A DNA stretch of 64,000 bases from Zychaea mexicana. Its lineage: Eukaryota > Mucoromycota > Mucoromycetes > Mucorales > Lichtheimiaceae. The DNA lies in assembly GCF_025766255.1 (NCBI RefSeq), contig NW_026516692.1, positions 1 through 64,000 on the forward strand, given 5' to 3'. Position 1 is the first letter of the stretch. Each line of letters begins with the position of its first letter. The notes beneath the pieces are model-generated. The model ran no database searches, was not told where the DNA came from, and worked only from the letters and a program-made list of their open reading frames with translations. This document shows, piece after piece, positions 22,855 through 33,227 of this stretch. The translations under genes and the position numbers were made by a program.

Positions 22855-23100
22855 CTAGACATTACCAGTTTGATTGCTTGATGATCCAAGCTTTAGCTGC
22901 TCCAATGCTTTTGCCAGGATGGCAACATCATACTCGGTAGGAACCCAGTTTTGCTGAGCTTCTTCAATATTTTCTGTCAAAGAGTGTACTTCTTCGACAG
23001 CTGATTCAAGTTCTTCAACAGTAGGTGCCTCCAACTTTTTAGCCACACGTTTCGTGATGCTTGAGTGCTTCTTTAGTTTGTTATTTCTTACTCTTCCCAT
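22855..23100 (-). CDS. small basic/acidic protein, function unknown
   Basis: An 81-codon intact frame starting MGRVRNNKLKKHSSITKRV. The N-terminus is very basic, the middle is acidic and helical (EELESAVEEVHSLTENIEE), and it ends SSSNQTGNV. The basic head resembles nucleolar or ribosome-biogenesis small proteins, but I cannot name a family. The start codon lies inside the left 8-bp target duplication of the hAT element (CATGGTAC read on +), so the element sits immediately upstream and has pushed any native promoter 3.6 kb away, beyond 26711. Confidence 0.55.
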   Translation of the reverse strand: MGRVRNNKLKKHSSITKRVAKKLEAPTVEELESAVEEVHSLTENIEEAQQNWVPTEYDVAILAKALEQLKLGSSSNQTGNV

Positions 23101-23105
23101 GGTAC

Positions 23106-26100
23106 TAAGGGTCCTCACGGGCTGGGCCGGGACGGTTCTCTACCAGAACCGTCCCGAGCACAATGTACATCAGAACCGACTCGACCCGGCCCGAGAACCG
23201 ACCCGAGAACCGAGATTAGAACCGAGTTCTTCAACTGCAATTTCAAGAGGGATGGAATTACACAAGATTACAATGATAATCGCGTGAATCGAAGGGAAGG
23301 CGTAATTATTGTAGTGCATAGCGAAATTTGTGAATAGAAAATGTGTTTTATTTCAATTGTGGATATACAGTATGACCGTGCGTGGTTGATTGTTGAATTA
23401 AAGTATGAAATGTGTTCTAATCGCTGATCTGGTGGGGGAATTTCAGAGAATGCCGGAAAAAAGATTGCTGTATCAATTGTGTAATGACGTGTGTACAGAT
23501 TGCTGAGAAGAGAATTTTGACGTGCCTTTGGTTTGGTTCGCAGCATTAAACGCTGCGTGCTCAGCAGTGCTAATTATACTTATACTGCTAGTAACGAATG
23601 GACACGAACGATTAAAGGAAGAACACTAAAAGCAAAAATCGCGCACTCAGCAGTGGTACAGCTCAGCATGCTGCTGACTTCTAAAAACTTCCTTTTACGA
23701 AATGACAGGCGAGGTATTACTTAGCACTATTTGAAGAGAAGCTGCCGTTTGGTATCATTATCCTCAACGCGTCATGAAAAGTATAAAAGCAACAACTTTA
23801 TTTTTGGGCAAAATAACTCAACTATTTACTTACATACAGCTTGAACCATTCTACTCTATATCCGTACCTTTTTATATCACATCCAACGCAATGACCTACC
23901 CAAACTACTCAGTTGGCTCCAGCTCTGACGACGCTCGTGGTGCTCTTTCTGATCGCGTAAGATTAATCTAGGATACTCCATCATATGCAATATCACCTGC
24001 AACCAGCTGACGATAGTACCATTTTATAGAGAGAGTCCAGCCGTAATTCGTCCTTATCCAACACAAGTCGTTCGTTATCAAGTTTTGTTCCTCCTTCCCT
24101 AGCCCGTGATCAATCCAACGTCTCTATGGCGTCAGTCGGTTCGCATGTAAGGGACACTGATGAAGAGTGCTTCGATGATTCCGCTTCCATGATCGACCAC
24201 CAAGAAATCACACAGCTTGCCGGTGACGGCGCGAACATTGACACGAGCGGTAAAGAAAAGCAGTCAGTAAGCAGCTGGGTTCTCACTCATGAATACGGCA
24301 AACGCGTCTCTATCAACGGTCAACCGAAAATCAAGTGCCAGCGGCCTGGTTGCAACAAGGTGTACGACGCAAAGCAAGGTAATACGTCTGGGCTTGTGAA
24401 GCACCTGAAGAATGTCCATCGAATCACGCAAACAACTGGTCCGCACGTTCAGGGGAACAAGCGCCAAGCCGGCCCAATGGACCAGTATGTCGAATTTAAG
24501 CGTAAGCGTACGTTTGAAAAGGGCGCCTTCCAACGACAATTCGTCAAATTTTTGGTCAAGAGCAAGCTCCCATTTACTTTGGCCGAAAGCGAAGAATTGC
24601 AGGAGTTGTTCTACATGGCACAATCAGCACCTACGCAAGAATCCGTCAAGCTTTTGAATGCTGACAGTATGTCGAGAAAGGTAAACTTCGTTTCATGTTT
24701 TGTTAAACAAGGATTCAGACATATACTTAACTTTCACTGAAATAGCTGGACGAAGAATACGTCAGAGCCAAAGAACAAACCGCCGCCTTGCTCAAGAGCG
24801 TGCCAAAAATTTCTTGCACCGTCGACAGCTGGACCAGCCCATTCCGGCAAGAATTTCTTGGTGTGACAGCACACTGGATGTGCAGATCGACGTGGACTCT
24901 GCAAGAAGTTCGCCTAGGGTTCTAGCCTTTGGAAGGTCCACATACTAGAGAGAACCTTGCCGACGCCTTCTTGAAAGTCTTAGATGAGTTCGATCTTTGT
25001 TCGAGGCTTTTCCACAATTACGAGTGACAACGCATCGAATATGACCAAGATGATGACCGTAATCGAATGACGCGCGAAAGAGAAAGATTGGTAAGTTACT
25101 GGGATTATGCTGCTTTGCCAAGATACTCATAAAAAACTATGTGCTCACCAACAACTTATAAAACCAAGGCCATTCCGCAAAGACATCCATCATATCCCTT
25201 GTGTTGGACACGTCCTTAACTTGGCAGTTCAGGATATCCTGCGAGTTGGTCTTTCAGCACAGGCACCAGAAGAAGAAATCGTTGACGACGACGAAGAACA
25301 AATGCCTACCAACTCTAATGTGCTGGTCAAACTACGAAGAGGCGTTACCAAGATAAGGTAGTCATCAGTTAATTAAGCATTAAACTATTTTTCAAGTGAT
25401 TAACAGGTTTTGATCTATTACCTTAGATCGTCACCGCAACGCTTACAGAAGTTCCTGCGTACCTTGAACAACGAAGGCTGTCCCAAACTCAAGCTCATTC
25501 CTGATATCCGTACTCGTTGGAATTCGACGTTTGAAATGATCACGCGGGCTATCGCGGTCGAGGCTGGCTACAACGCAATGTGCACTGAGGCGCTAGCACA
25601 GTATAGGTTGACTGCACAAGAATGGGAGCGCCTGAAGCAGATCCGTGCTCTCCTTGAGCCGTTCGAGAAAGTGACCAAGAGGTTGTCAGCCAGTAAGTCG
25701 CATGCCACCATCAACCTCACCATCCTTTGCTATAACCATCTGATGGACAGGCTTGAGGACTATAAGACCAGCCCATCCACACCCATCGACCTGTGCGAAG
25801 CAGCGGAAGTCGGTCTCGTTAAGCTGCGAAAGTATTATGGCAAGACTGACACGTCCAACGTTTATGCGTGCGCCACTGCAATGGATCCTAGCCTGAAGTT
25901 TGTCTGGTGGGCTAAGAGCGGCTGGGAAAGGGAATGGCAGGAGTATAGCCAGCAAATTGTCCGGGATACCTGGTCGACGTTCAAGGATCGCGCGGATGTC
26001 GATATCGAAGTGAGCGAGCAGCTGTAGGAGATGTATATGTTGTACCGGATCGACCGAAGCCAAGACGAATTAGAGGAATACATTGGCGAACAACCGATGA

Positions 26101-26711
26101 TGCCAATGGTGGAAGCAGGCAAGCACACAGAGCTAATCTTCTGGGAGTCCCAGTCACAGAAATGGCCGAACTTAAGCAACATGGCTGCACAATACTTGGC
26201 GGTGCCAGCAACATCGACTCCTTCTGAGCGTTCTTTCTCGGCAGCTCGACATTTGCTACCATACACCCGCAATCGTTTGTCTAAGGAAACCATAAAAAAG
26301 TTAATGCTTTTGAACTCCTGGTACCCTTAAAATTTTTTGGCTTTTCCTCTTTTCTCCTTTGTTCCTGCCAACTCCGTCCCTTTTCTCTTGTCTTTGCACT
26401 TTCTTTTTCATACTTTCTTTTTCTTTTTTTAATAGATAGATATAAGTTATATAACATATTGATTTTTCTTAGAAGAAATAAATAAACCTACGCTCGGAAA
26501 AACACAACTTCACTCGTCCCTCCATTAACAATTATTCTTGCACAGTCAATGCATTTAGTTGCAATGACACGACGAATCTATAGTCGGGTCCTCGGTTCCA
26601 ACCAAAGAGAACCGAGTCGGTTCCGGTTCGGTTCTTCCATGGAACCGGCCCGACCAGAACCGACGTGACCCGACTTTTGGATCGGTTCTTCGGTTCCTAT
26701 GAGGATCCTTA
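23106..26711 (+). mobile_element. hAT transposon, structurally complete, gene decayed
   Basis: Terminal inverted repeats TAAGGGTCCTCA (23106) and TGAGGATCCTTA (ending 26711) are flanked by a perfect 8-bp target duplication CATGGTAC (23098-23105 and 26712-26719), the hAT hallmark length. Both subterminal regions (about 23120-23230 and 26580-26700) are packed with CCGAGAACCGA / TCGGTTCTCGG-type repeats in both orientations, the usual transposase-binding arrangement. One transposase gene lies inside. Confidence 0.92.
23891..26330 (+). pseudogene. hAT-family transposase
   Basis: Exon 1 is 23891-23956 (MTYPNYSVGSSSDDAR...). The intron ends at 24029, exon 2 is 24030-24680 and carries a BED-type zinc finger (C-x4-C ... 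H-x4-H: CQRPGCNKVYD, then HLKNVH). The intron ends at 24745 and the catalytic region follows (ISCTVDSWTSPFRQEF). Further blocks are TSDNASNM (about 25020, in a shifted frame), IPCVGHVLNLAVQDIL (about 25200), IPDIRTRWNST (about 25505) and the C-terminal hAT dimerisation domain (AAQYLAVPATSTPSERSFSA, about 26185). Defects are TAG at 24923-24925, a frameshift near 25000 and TAG at 26025-26027. It is inactive as read, but every domain is still recognisable. Confidence 0.92.
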
Positions 26712-26719
26712 CATGGTAC

Positions 26720-27210
26720 AGTGTACAGAAAGAGAATTGGGATGAAAGCGGGATGAAAACTTATTTTTGTAAATACCAATTTCAAGAGAAACTCATCATT
26801 TGTAGGATATTCCTTTTTGGGCTGTCATACAAATATCTTTTATTCTACATAGTCCTTTTTCATCGAAAAGATAGCCAAACAAAAACAAGGCATAAAATAT
26901 GAAGCTATATAGATGCTTCTATCATATAACAAGATGAGGCCATTGTCACTCGCTGGAAGGTTGACAATGTCTGATTCTTAGTTTTCAAAATGATAAAAAG
27001 ATTAAAAAAATGAAAATGGCATGTTGCGTCGCATAGAGCATTTCTATATGTATAAAAGCAAAAGCATTACATTCTACTTGCAGATTATCTTCCATGAAAT
27101 TATTCAATAGTGCTTAAAGGACTGTCATCTAAATTGGAGAGATTTTTGGATTTGTATTCTCGTCAAAAACGCCATTTCAGTTTACAGGTATATATAGATA
27201 TGCCCTAAGA
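26720..27210. other. intergenic, flank of the hAT insertion
   Basis: No gene seen. If the hAT is removed, this is the upstream region of the small gene at 22855-23100. Confidence 0.35.
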
Positions 27211-27540
27211 ATGAAGGCTTTTTCACCTCATTCACTCATTCATATTCCTATGTCTTCAAACGACGATGCAGTTGTACCTCGCTCACCAACGCCTTCGCCT
27301 CCTCCTTCGGACGATACAGCCATTGTCCCAGATAATAGTTATTATACATCAGAGCAGTCTGTCAAGTACATCGCGCTACGCTATTGTACAAGGGAGTGGC
27401 TGCACGCTAGTCGTAGAGAAGTAGCTGATGCTGTTGGAATCACCATTGCCACTGCTCTCCAAATAGAGGCAGAAATCTATAAAACAAATGATCAAATCAG
27501 GGCAGTATGCATAGAACGTGGAGAAGATCCAGATGGTTAG
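27211..27540 (+). CDS. hypothetical protein, short
   Basis: An open frame of 109 codons. The likely start is the second ATG (27250, MSSNDDAVVPRSPTPSPPPS). A Pro/Ser-rich head is followed by a helical stretch (YIALRYCTREWLHASRREV, then ADAVGITIATALQIEAEIY) that could be a helix-turn-helix. It lies next to the Tc1-like relic and might be the head of a decayed transposase on the other strand orientation. Nothing more can be said. Confidence 0.35.
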   Translation: MKAFSPHSLIHIPMSSNDDAVVPRSPTPSPPPSDDTAIVPDNSYYTSEQSVKYIALRYCTREWLHASRREVADAVGITIATALQIEAEIYKTNDQIRAVCIERGEDPDG

Positions 27541-27869
27541 TACTATAGCAAACATGCTTTATGTAAATTAGTAAGAGGCTAATGCATATTATTTTTATTT
27601 ATTGATCATCCTGAACGCCACTTCGCTTCGGCAAATACGAAATCTATTGCTCGCTGTACTCGCTTGCTTATCAATGCTGACACATGACTTACTGAACACT
27701 AAATAAAGCCATTTAAGCCTAAAATCCTACTGAGAGTCTGAGAAATATAAGCATAATATATTGTCGAGAGTAGTTGTTGATAAGTAGAATACAGTAAGAC
27801 ACAGAGATTGGTATGAAGATAAATCGCAGAAAGGTAAATACAAACGTGGTTATAGAGATAACGCGAAAG

Positions 27870-28690
27870 GTAAGTGGGGAATTGCTGTTGTTGCCTCATA
27901 ACTACAGGCTGTCTTCTTGTGCAAGACAACGGGAAAGAAAGTAGTGGAATGCGTGATCCATGCAATATTATCTTTCAGGGAACGCACCTGATGGCATCCG
28001 CTAAACGCCTCTCCCATTCTAGAACTTCTGGCCCCTATGCTTCCTTCCCTTTCACTTGCTCTTCTGCTGCCTGCTCTTCTTGTACATCAATCCTTGATGA
28101 TGGCTTGTTTGTAAAGAGCCTTCACCTTGAGAAAAACTCTTCGATCACGTTCAAAAAAGGCGAATAGGCGGCAGGAAGATAAGATGGTATCTGCGCTTTT
28201 CGACTACTCAAAATCCTGGTGTATAAATAGGCGCATTGTCACAAACAGAATTATCACCACGACATACATCTTCATCGAGGACATCTATCACGCTTTCCAA
28301 AACAACTGCTTTTGTTCCTCCTTTGCCTGATCTGATGGTAGGCTCGACAAAACCAGTATAGCTAATAGCTGCTAGAAGGGTTTTTGATGCAGTCCACATC
28401 GATAGAAGACAGACATGCACAACAGTGTCACATCTCGACCGAGCAGAGTTTCTTGTCACCAGTCAACGACCTCTCATCAATGACCACATTTAGCAATAGT
28501 CAAGTTTGCCATTTTGAATATGCTTGCGCATATAATCTTTACAATTGCCCTTAGTCACATTGTCTGTGCGGGCTTCAGGATAGTGCATGGCACGTTTTAA
28601 GGTCAAGTTGCATTTGCACAGAAGATGTCTGTATATGGTCGACAAGTAAAGAGTTACAGCATACTTATTCTGGGCGATAATATGGGTCAA
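27870..28690 (-). pseudogene. Tc1/IS630-like transposase relic, copy 3
   Basis: On the minus strand, LSTIYRHLLCKCNLTLKRAM (about 28640-28580) and YPEARTDNVTKG match the DNA-binding half of the transposase at 21.1-22.3 kb (ASTIYRHLVEKCRITIKRA, YPERRTDETTKD). Further on, FLNVIEEFFS (about 28150) matches the NPIEEFFS box with Pro changed to Val. Many stops and frameshifts lie between. Its upstream end is cut by minisatellite element copy 2, whose tail abuts it near 28697. Confidence 0.7.
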
Positions 28691-28696
28691 AGTACT

Positions 28697-30055
28697 AGGT
28701 TGCTTAAAGCACCTTTGCTTGAATAAGTGAAAGGCGTAGGCACCAAAAAGCAAAGACTAATGGTTAAAAATGCTGCTAGCCAAGCGACAGTAACATGGGC
28801 GAAACAATAATGCTGTAAGCCAAATGAGAGACTGTTGGCCAAGTGACGATGCTGTTGACAGAAAAAAAAATTTTGAGCAAATTAGTAATTCCGTTAGCGA
28901 AAAAGAGGGCTGTTGACCAAGTGAAAATGCTGTTAATAAAATAAAAAAAATTGTAAGCAAAATAATGATGTCGTTGACCAAATGAGGGGCCGTTGCCCAA
29001 GTGACGATGCCGTTGACGAAATAAATTGCTGTGAGCAAATTAGTGATTCCGTTAGCGGAAAAGAGAGCCATTGACCAAGTGAGATGCCGTTAGCGAAATA
29101 AAAAAAACTGTAAGCGAAATAATGATGTCATTGACCAAATAAGGGGCCGTTGCCCAAGTGACGATGCAGATGGCGAAACCAAGATGGGCTTTTTAACACG
29201 TATGTTTCGATGTCCGCGGTGCAGCTTCGCAGAGGGGTGCAGTGGCAAGTCGAGTTGGAAGGTGACAGTGGGCATGTCGACAGCAATCCAGTAACAAACG
29301 AAAGGGTGTTGAAAAGGCTTCGACACGCCGACATTGTTCCCAGGGAACTTACCGAACCAGAAAAGGCAAGAATAGACACTTTGACTGCGGCTGCCACAGT
29401 GGAAATCTTTGACGAGTTTGGGTGCGTTGGTGCCGCCCGAGCTGCGTTGAACTTGGTAGAGGCCCTAGGCCGAAAGGTTCTGGAGCCGGAAAGCATTAAG
29501 CAAGAGGATATCCAACGGGCAATCGGACATCTTGTCCTAAGAGGCAAAGAACAGCAATTTTTCGACTCATTTATATTGAGTTTAGAATACAACAGCAACA
29601 AAAGCAACAACAACAATAACAACAACAATAACGACTACAACGACTACAACAACGACGACAACGACGACAACAACGACAACAACAACGACAACAACAACGA
29701 CAATGACGACAACAATGACGACAACGACAACGATAACGACGATAACAACGACAACAACGACAATAATGACAATAAAATGCTGTAAGCAAATTAGTAACGC
29801 CGTTAGTGAAAAAGGGGGCCGTTGACTAAGTGAAAATGCCATTAGCGGAAAAAGGGGCCATTAGCGAAATAAAATGCTGTTAGCCAAATCAAAACGCCGT
29901 TGGCCAAATGGAAAATCTCATTGGCGAAAAAGAAGCCCGCGAACGAAATGGTAAATCCCGTAAACCAAAAAAAAAAATCCCATGAGCGAAAAAAAAAAAT
30001 CCCGTTCACGAAAATTTTAGAGCCCTTGTCCAGGATTGGATTCAAAATCCTTTAC
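28697..30055 (-). repeat. minisatellite element, copy 2 (with internal ORF insertion)
   Basis: Reverse-oriented relative of 16971-17725. It ends with the same unique tail (28697-28790) and starts with the same GGATTTTGAATCCAATCC block (about 30028-30053 on the minus strand). Degenerate units of about 28 bp lie in between. It is longer because about 580 bp of non-repeat coding DNA (about 29195-29775) sits in the middle of the array, so the repeat carries a passenger that copy 1 lacks. Long open frames through the array are by-products of its low stop content. Confidence 0.8.
29210..29785 (+). CDS. hypothetical protein with Asn/Asp-repeat tail, inside a minisatellite
   Basis: A 191-codon frame. 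Residues 1-125 are ordinary helical protein (for example RVLKRLRHADIVPRELTEPE and FDEFGCVGAARAALNLVEAL), and the last 65 residues are NNND/DDNN repeats from an (AACAACGAC)n tract. No family is recognised. There is no visible intron, and the start and stop both lie close to repeat boundaries. It could be a captured host exon. Confidence 0.45.
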   Translation: MSAVQLRRGVQWQVELEGDSGHVDSNPVTNERVLKRLRHADIVPRELTEPEKARIDTLTAAATVEIFDEFGCVGAARAALNLVEALGRKVLEPESIKQEDIQRAIGHLVLRGKEQQFFDSFILSLEYNSNKSNNNNNNNNNDYNDYNNDDNDDNNDNNNDNNNDNDDNNDDNDNDNDDNNDNNDNNDNKML

Positions 30056-30216
30056 TAATGTGAGTTTTTTTTTTATTATTGGAGAAGAGAAGATTATATA
30101 AGTTTATGTATTGTTAATATTAATATCTACCTGAGAGGCCAGCTTCATAGAACAGCAGTTTGATTATTTGTGGGACTGAGTTTGATGTCAATGGTTGTTC
30201 GGACATCTTGTGATTC

Positions 30217-30878
30217 CTAGGAGTAATGTCGCAGTATGTTTAGTATTAGAGTGTAAAACCATTGATCCCATATTAAAGCCCTGTGTACGTACTTGGTTTC
30301 TGATACGAATACTAGCTTCTCGAGAAACTCGTTTTTGATGCGAAGCTGCTTTGTATCAGAATGATACCATGTATGGAACTCAGTGTCAAAGACTTCTTGA
30401 CAAATGCTGTGTGCCATGATCAGTGTGGGCGCATCCACAGCTACACTTGTTGTCGCATCTGAAGTGATGACTTTTACCACTGGTGCTGCATCCGGTTTAT
30501 TGTTTTTGAAGTGGCGGATGGTGAGTCGTAAGGTGAATGTATATCCTCCTGATTGCGTATTTGTTGCTTTGAATAGCTGCACATCTTTCTATCGGACAAA
30601 CTCCCATATTTCTTCGAGTTCTCTTTTGGGGGGACAAATACTTGATATCCTGAGAGTCCTGTATAGAAGACAATTACCACCAGTGCACAGATCATGATTT
30701 TGTAAGGTTTATTGCGGTCAGATCGTTTTGTAATACGTTTCGATACTGTGAGTGTTACTTCTGAAGTGCTGAACACTGCTCGTTCTCTCTTTGCTTTTAA
30801 CAGCAGTCCATCATGCATTAATTCAAGAATGTATTGGTGCATTTCCTTCTTGAATGCTTTCATAATGACCATCGTCAA
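30217..30878 (-). pseudogene. fragment of an unknown fungal gene
   Basis: Two minus-strand frames join into one plausible protein tail: MTMVIMKAFKKEMHQYILEL with LTVSKRITKRSDRNKPYKIM (30878-30600), then, after a frame change near 30590, VQLFKATNTQSGGYTFTLRL ... APTLIMAHSICQEVFDTEF (30582-30217). No domain is assigned. It may belong to the same lineage-specific family as the gene at 48.5-50.4 kb, but I cannot show this. Confidence 0.35.
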
Positions 30879-30899
30879 CGTGGAATTTCTTGTGTTGGC

Positions 30900-31345
30900 C
30901 TAATATTTAATGGCGACGCTGGTTAAATTTCAGAATTCTTTATGTGACAGGTGTATTGTTATTCATTAACTATTGATTTCGAAGAAAAACCTTACCTCCC
31001 AAAAGATAATGTGCAAATGTTTTAGCACTGTCGAGTACTTCAACTGGTCTGTACCAATGCCGCTTGAGCATCTTGCTCTTGTAAGCATGTAAGCCTTAAT
31101 CTTCACTGTAGAAATGCGTATGTAAGATATGTATATTTCATTCGCTAATGAGGGATAATCATTGAGGATAAATCAGCTTAGGGTTATATAGGATATTATT
31201 TAGAATTTTATAATTATCAGCAGTTTTTTAAAAATCGAAAAAACAAAATTGAATTTTTTGCTATAATATAAAATATAATCGCAATAATATAAGCTGATAA
31301 AAAATAGTTATTCTTAATACAGAAATTCTTATCTGCAAGTCTACT
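30900..31345. other. intergenic, becoming AT-rich
   Basis: No gene seen. The composition shifts to the AT-rich island from about 31180. Confidence 0.35.
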
Positions 31346-31720
31346 ATGACTAACTCAATAGAAACTATTATGAAACAAGCTATGAACAAATATTTTGAAG
31401 ATGAGGTTTTATGCAATACTATAGAAAAAAAACAAAAGATGATGGAGAATATTATAAAAGAAAAAATCAATGAAGTAAAAACAACTTATTTTTGGTATAT
31501 TAACAGCAGTAATAACGTATGCATATATATATATAAAAGGGGTAATAAAGAGGGTCACATATGTCATCAGAAAATAAGAATAAATATTGGTGATAATAAA
31601 CCCGACTATCTTTGTTCTCGACATAGTAAAATCCATATGCCAAAAAAAAGGAAACAAAAAGAGGAATGGGCTAATCTCTTTACTAGTAATAGTTTCTATA
31701 AAAAAGATATAAAAAAATAA
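31346..31720 (+). CDS. AT-rich island protein with a Cys/His zinc-like motif
   Basis: An intact frame of 124 codons, Lys/Ile/Asn-rich. The N-terminal half is helical. The C-terminal half has a compact motif: C-x-Y-x-Y-K-R-G-N-K-E-G-x-I-C, about 20 residues, then CSRHSKIHMPKKRK. The ORF at 57092-57517 has the same layout (CTYKYSKGKNEGMICC, then CTKYNPDHIPERRK). Motifs of this style (K-G-K-N-x-G-x-x-C ... C-x-x-H) are frequent in small proteins of large AT-rich DNA viruses and selfish elements. Whether these ORFs come from such a source is inference from the motif only. Confidence 0.5.
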   Translation: MTNSIETIMKQAMNKYFEDEVLCNTIEKKQKMMENIIKEKINEVKTTYFWYINSSNNVCIYIYKRGNKEGHICHQKIRINIGDNKPDYLCSRHSKIHMPKKRKQKEEWANLFTSNSFYKKDIKK

Positions 31721-32640
31721 AAAAAAGGAAAATAAAAAATTTTTATATATGCAACAATGGAACATTAGACTTCGCTGATATTATTAGAAAAAAAATTAAA
31801 TAATTATTATATCTATCATTAATTTGCTAATAATAAAAAAAAGGAGGTATTCTCTCTAAATATATAAGGTAGATTATGCATTTTTTTAAATAAAGAAAAT
31901 AAATAAAAATTAATATATATGAAAAAACATATATAATTTAAATAAATTATTTTTCTATGTTTATTATATGTTTTTCTTTCTAAAAAAACAAATCTATTAT
32001 ATAAATGATGTTTTTTTATATATGTAAATAAGATAACAATCATTTTTATTCTTATAAAAATTCTTTTTTTTCTTGATTCCTTCTGGTCAAGAATCTTTGA
32101 TTCTTGTAAAATAAATTAAAATTTATTTTAATTTAGGCGAAGCCTAATACATTGTATTTTTTAATTTTAGAGCGAAGGTAAGCCTTTGCCTAAGTAAAAT
32201 GGTACATTTTACTTATTAATATATATCTAAGAATCGAAGATTCTTGATATATAACCAGACAGAAAGGAAAAAGAAAAAATAATATTTTTATTTTTCCTAC
32301 AAGTTAATATATTAATAAATAAAGATAAAATAAATGATCATATTATCATTTTATTTTACCAATAAAATTTTTAATTTCATTTTTTTATTGGTCAATATTA
32401 TGAAATAAATTTTATTTATTTCTACTAGTAGAAATGGGATTAACCCATTTCTTTTTTTACATTTATATTGAAGAAAACAAGGAATAGAAAAAGAAAACAA
32501 TATGTTTTATTTTTCTTAAAGTTAATGTTTCTAATAGTATTTAGAACAGAATAAAATAATTAAATTTTATAAATTTTTTTGATTATTTTCAAATAGCAGA
32601 ATAAAATAGTTTTTATCTAATATTTAAAGGAAATAAATAA
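31721..32640. other. AT-rich island with hairpin cluster
   Basis: No further gene is supportable. Several GC-containing hairpins are embedded in AT-rich DNA: AAGAATCTTTGATTCTTG (about 32089-32106), TTAGGCGAAGCCTAA (about 32137-32151) and AAGAATCGAAGATTCTTG (about 32230-32247). Hairpins of the GAATC-loop-GATTC type recur at about 49384 and, as ATC-AAAG-ATT, in the dispersed repeat at 122. Such hairpins are common in fungal mitochondrial intergenic DNA. Confidence 0.55.
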
Positions 32641-32689
32641 AAATTTATAATCATATTATAAGTTAGAGCCCTTTTAAACAAACAATAAA

Positions 32690-32850
32690 CAATGGCCAAA
32701 TAGAAAATCTCATAGGCGAAAAAGAAAGCCTGCGAACGAAATAGTAAATCCCGTAAACCAAAAGAAAAAATCCCATGAGGGAAAAAAAAAATCCCGTTCG
32801 CGAAAAGTATTGAGCCCGTGTCCGGGATTAGATTCAAAATCCTGTAATAG
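32690..32850 (-). repeat. minisatellite element, copy 3 (terminal fragment)
   Basis: Carries the start block only: GGATTTTGAATCTAATCC near 32845 read on the minus strand, then the CCCGTTCGCGAA, CCCATGAGG, GTAAATCCCGTAAACC and GAAAATCTCATAGGCG units known from copies 1 and 2. It breaks off into AT-rich DNA near 32690. Confidence 0.75.
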
Positions 32851-32994
32851 GAACAATGGTAGAAGGGATGTATATAAGAGAACAGGCTGGGACTAGGAGT
32901 ATTTATTAAATGAGGGATGATCGTTAGACCCATTCATCCTCAGCAAAACCAATGGACTAGACTATTTTTCCAGTTAGCCTGTATTTCTACTAGG

Positions 32995-33227
32995 AACACT
33001 GCTCATGAGGCACTTGTAGGCAAGTGTTTAGAATAATTACCATTATTCTAGGGTTTCGACTACCGTCTTAATGACCAGCTACCCACATCATCGAAAATCA
33101 AAGATTTTCTCTGACCACCCCTAATTATATTGATCATTCTTTATTATCTAGAAATAAAACTTAACAATTAAATATATAAAAAAAATAAAAGGTAAATAAT
33201 CAATAAAGTATTAAACAGCCTTCTAGG
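32995..33227 (+). repeat. dispersed ~230-bp repeat, copy 2
   Basis: Matches 19-250 over its full length with roughly one difference per 10-15 bp. Upstream (32851-32994) lies a TATATAAGAGAACAG box, so this may be the downstream part of a longer LTR-like unit whose upstream part is outside the window for copy 1. After the repeat, 33270-33365 contains alternating CTTTCAGAGTG-type direct and inverted short repeats. Confidence 0.75.

Noticed and set aside
28757..29071. Long open frames through the minisatellite (and their mirror images at 17.3-17.7 kb)
   Set aside because: They arise from stop-poor repeat units and show only the repeat's periodicity.
29571..29842. Val-, Cys- and Arg-rich frames on the minus strand
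   Set aside because: Shadows of the (AACAACGAC)n tract of the + strand ORF.
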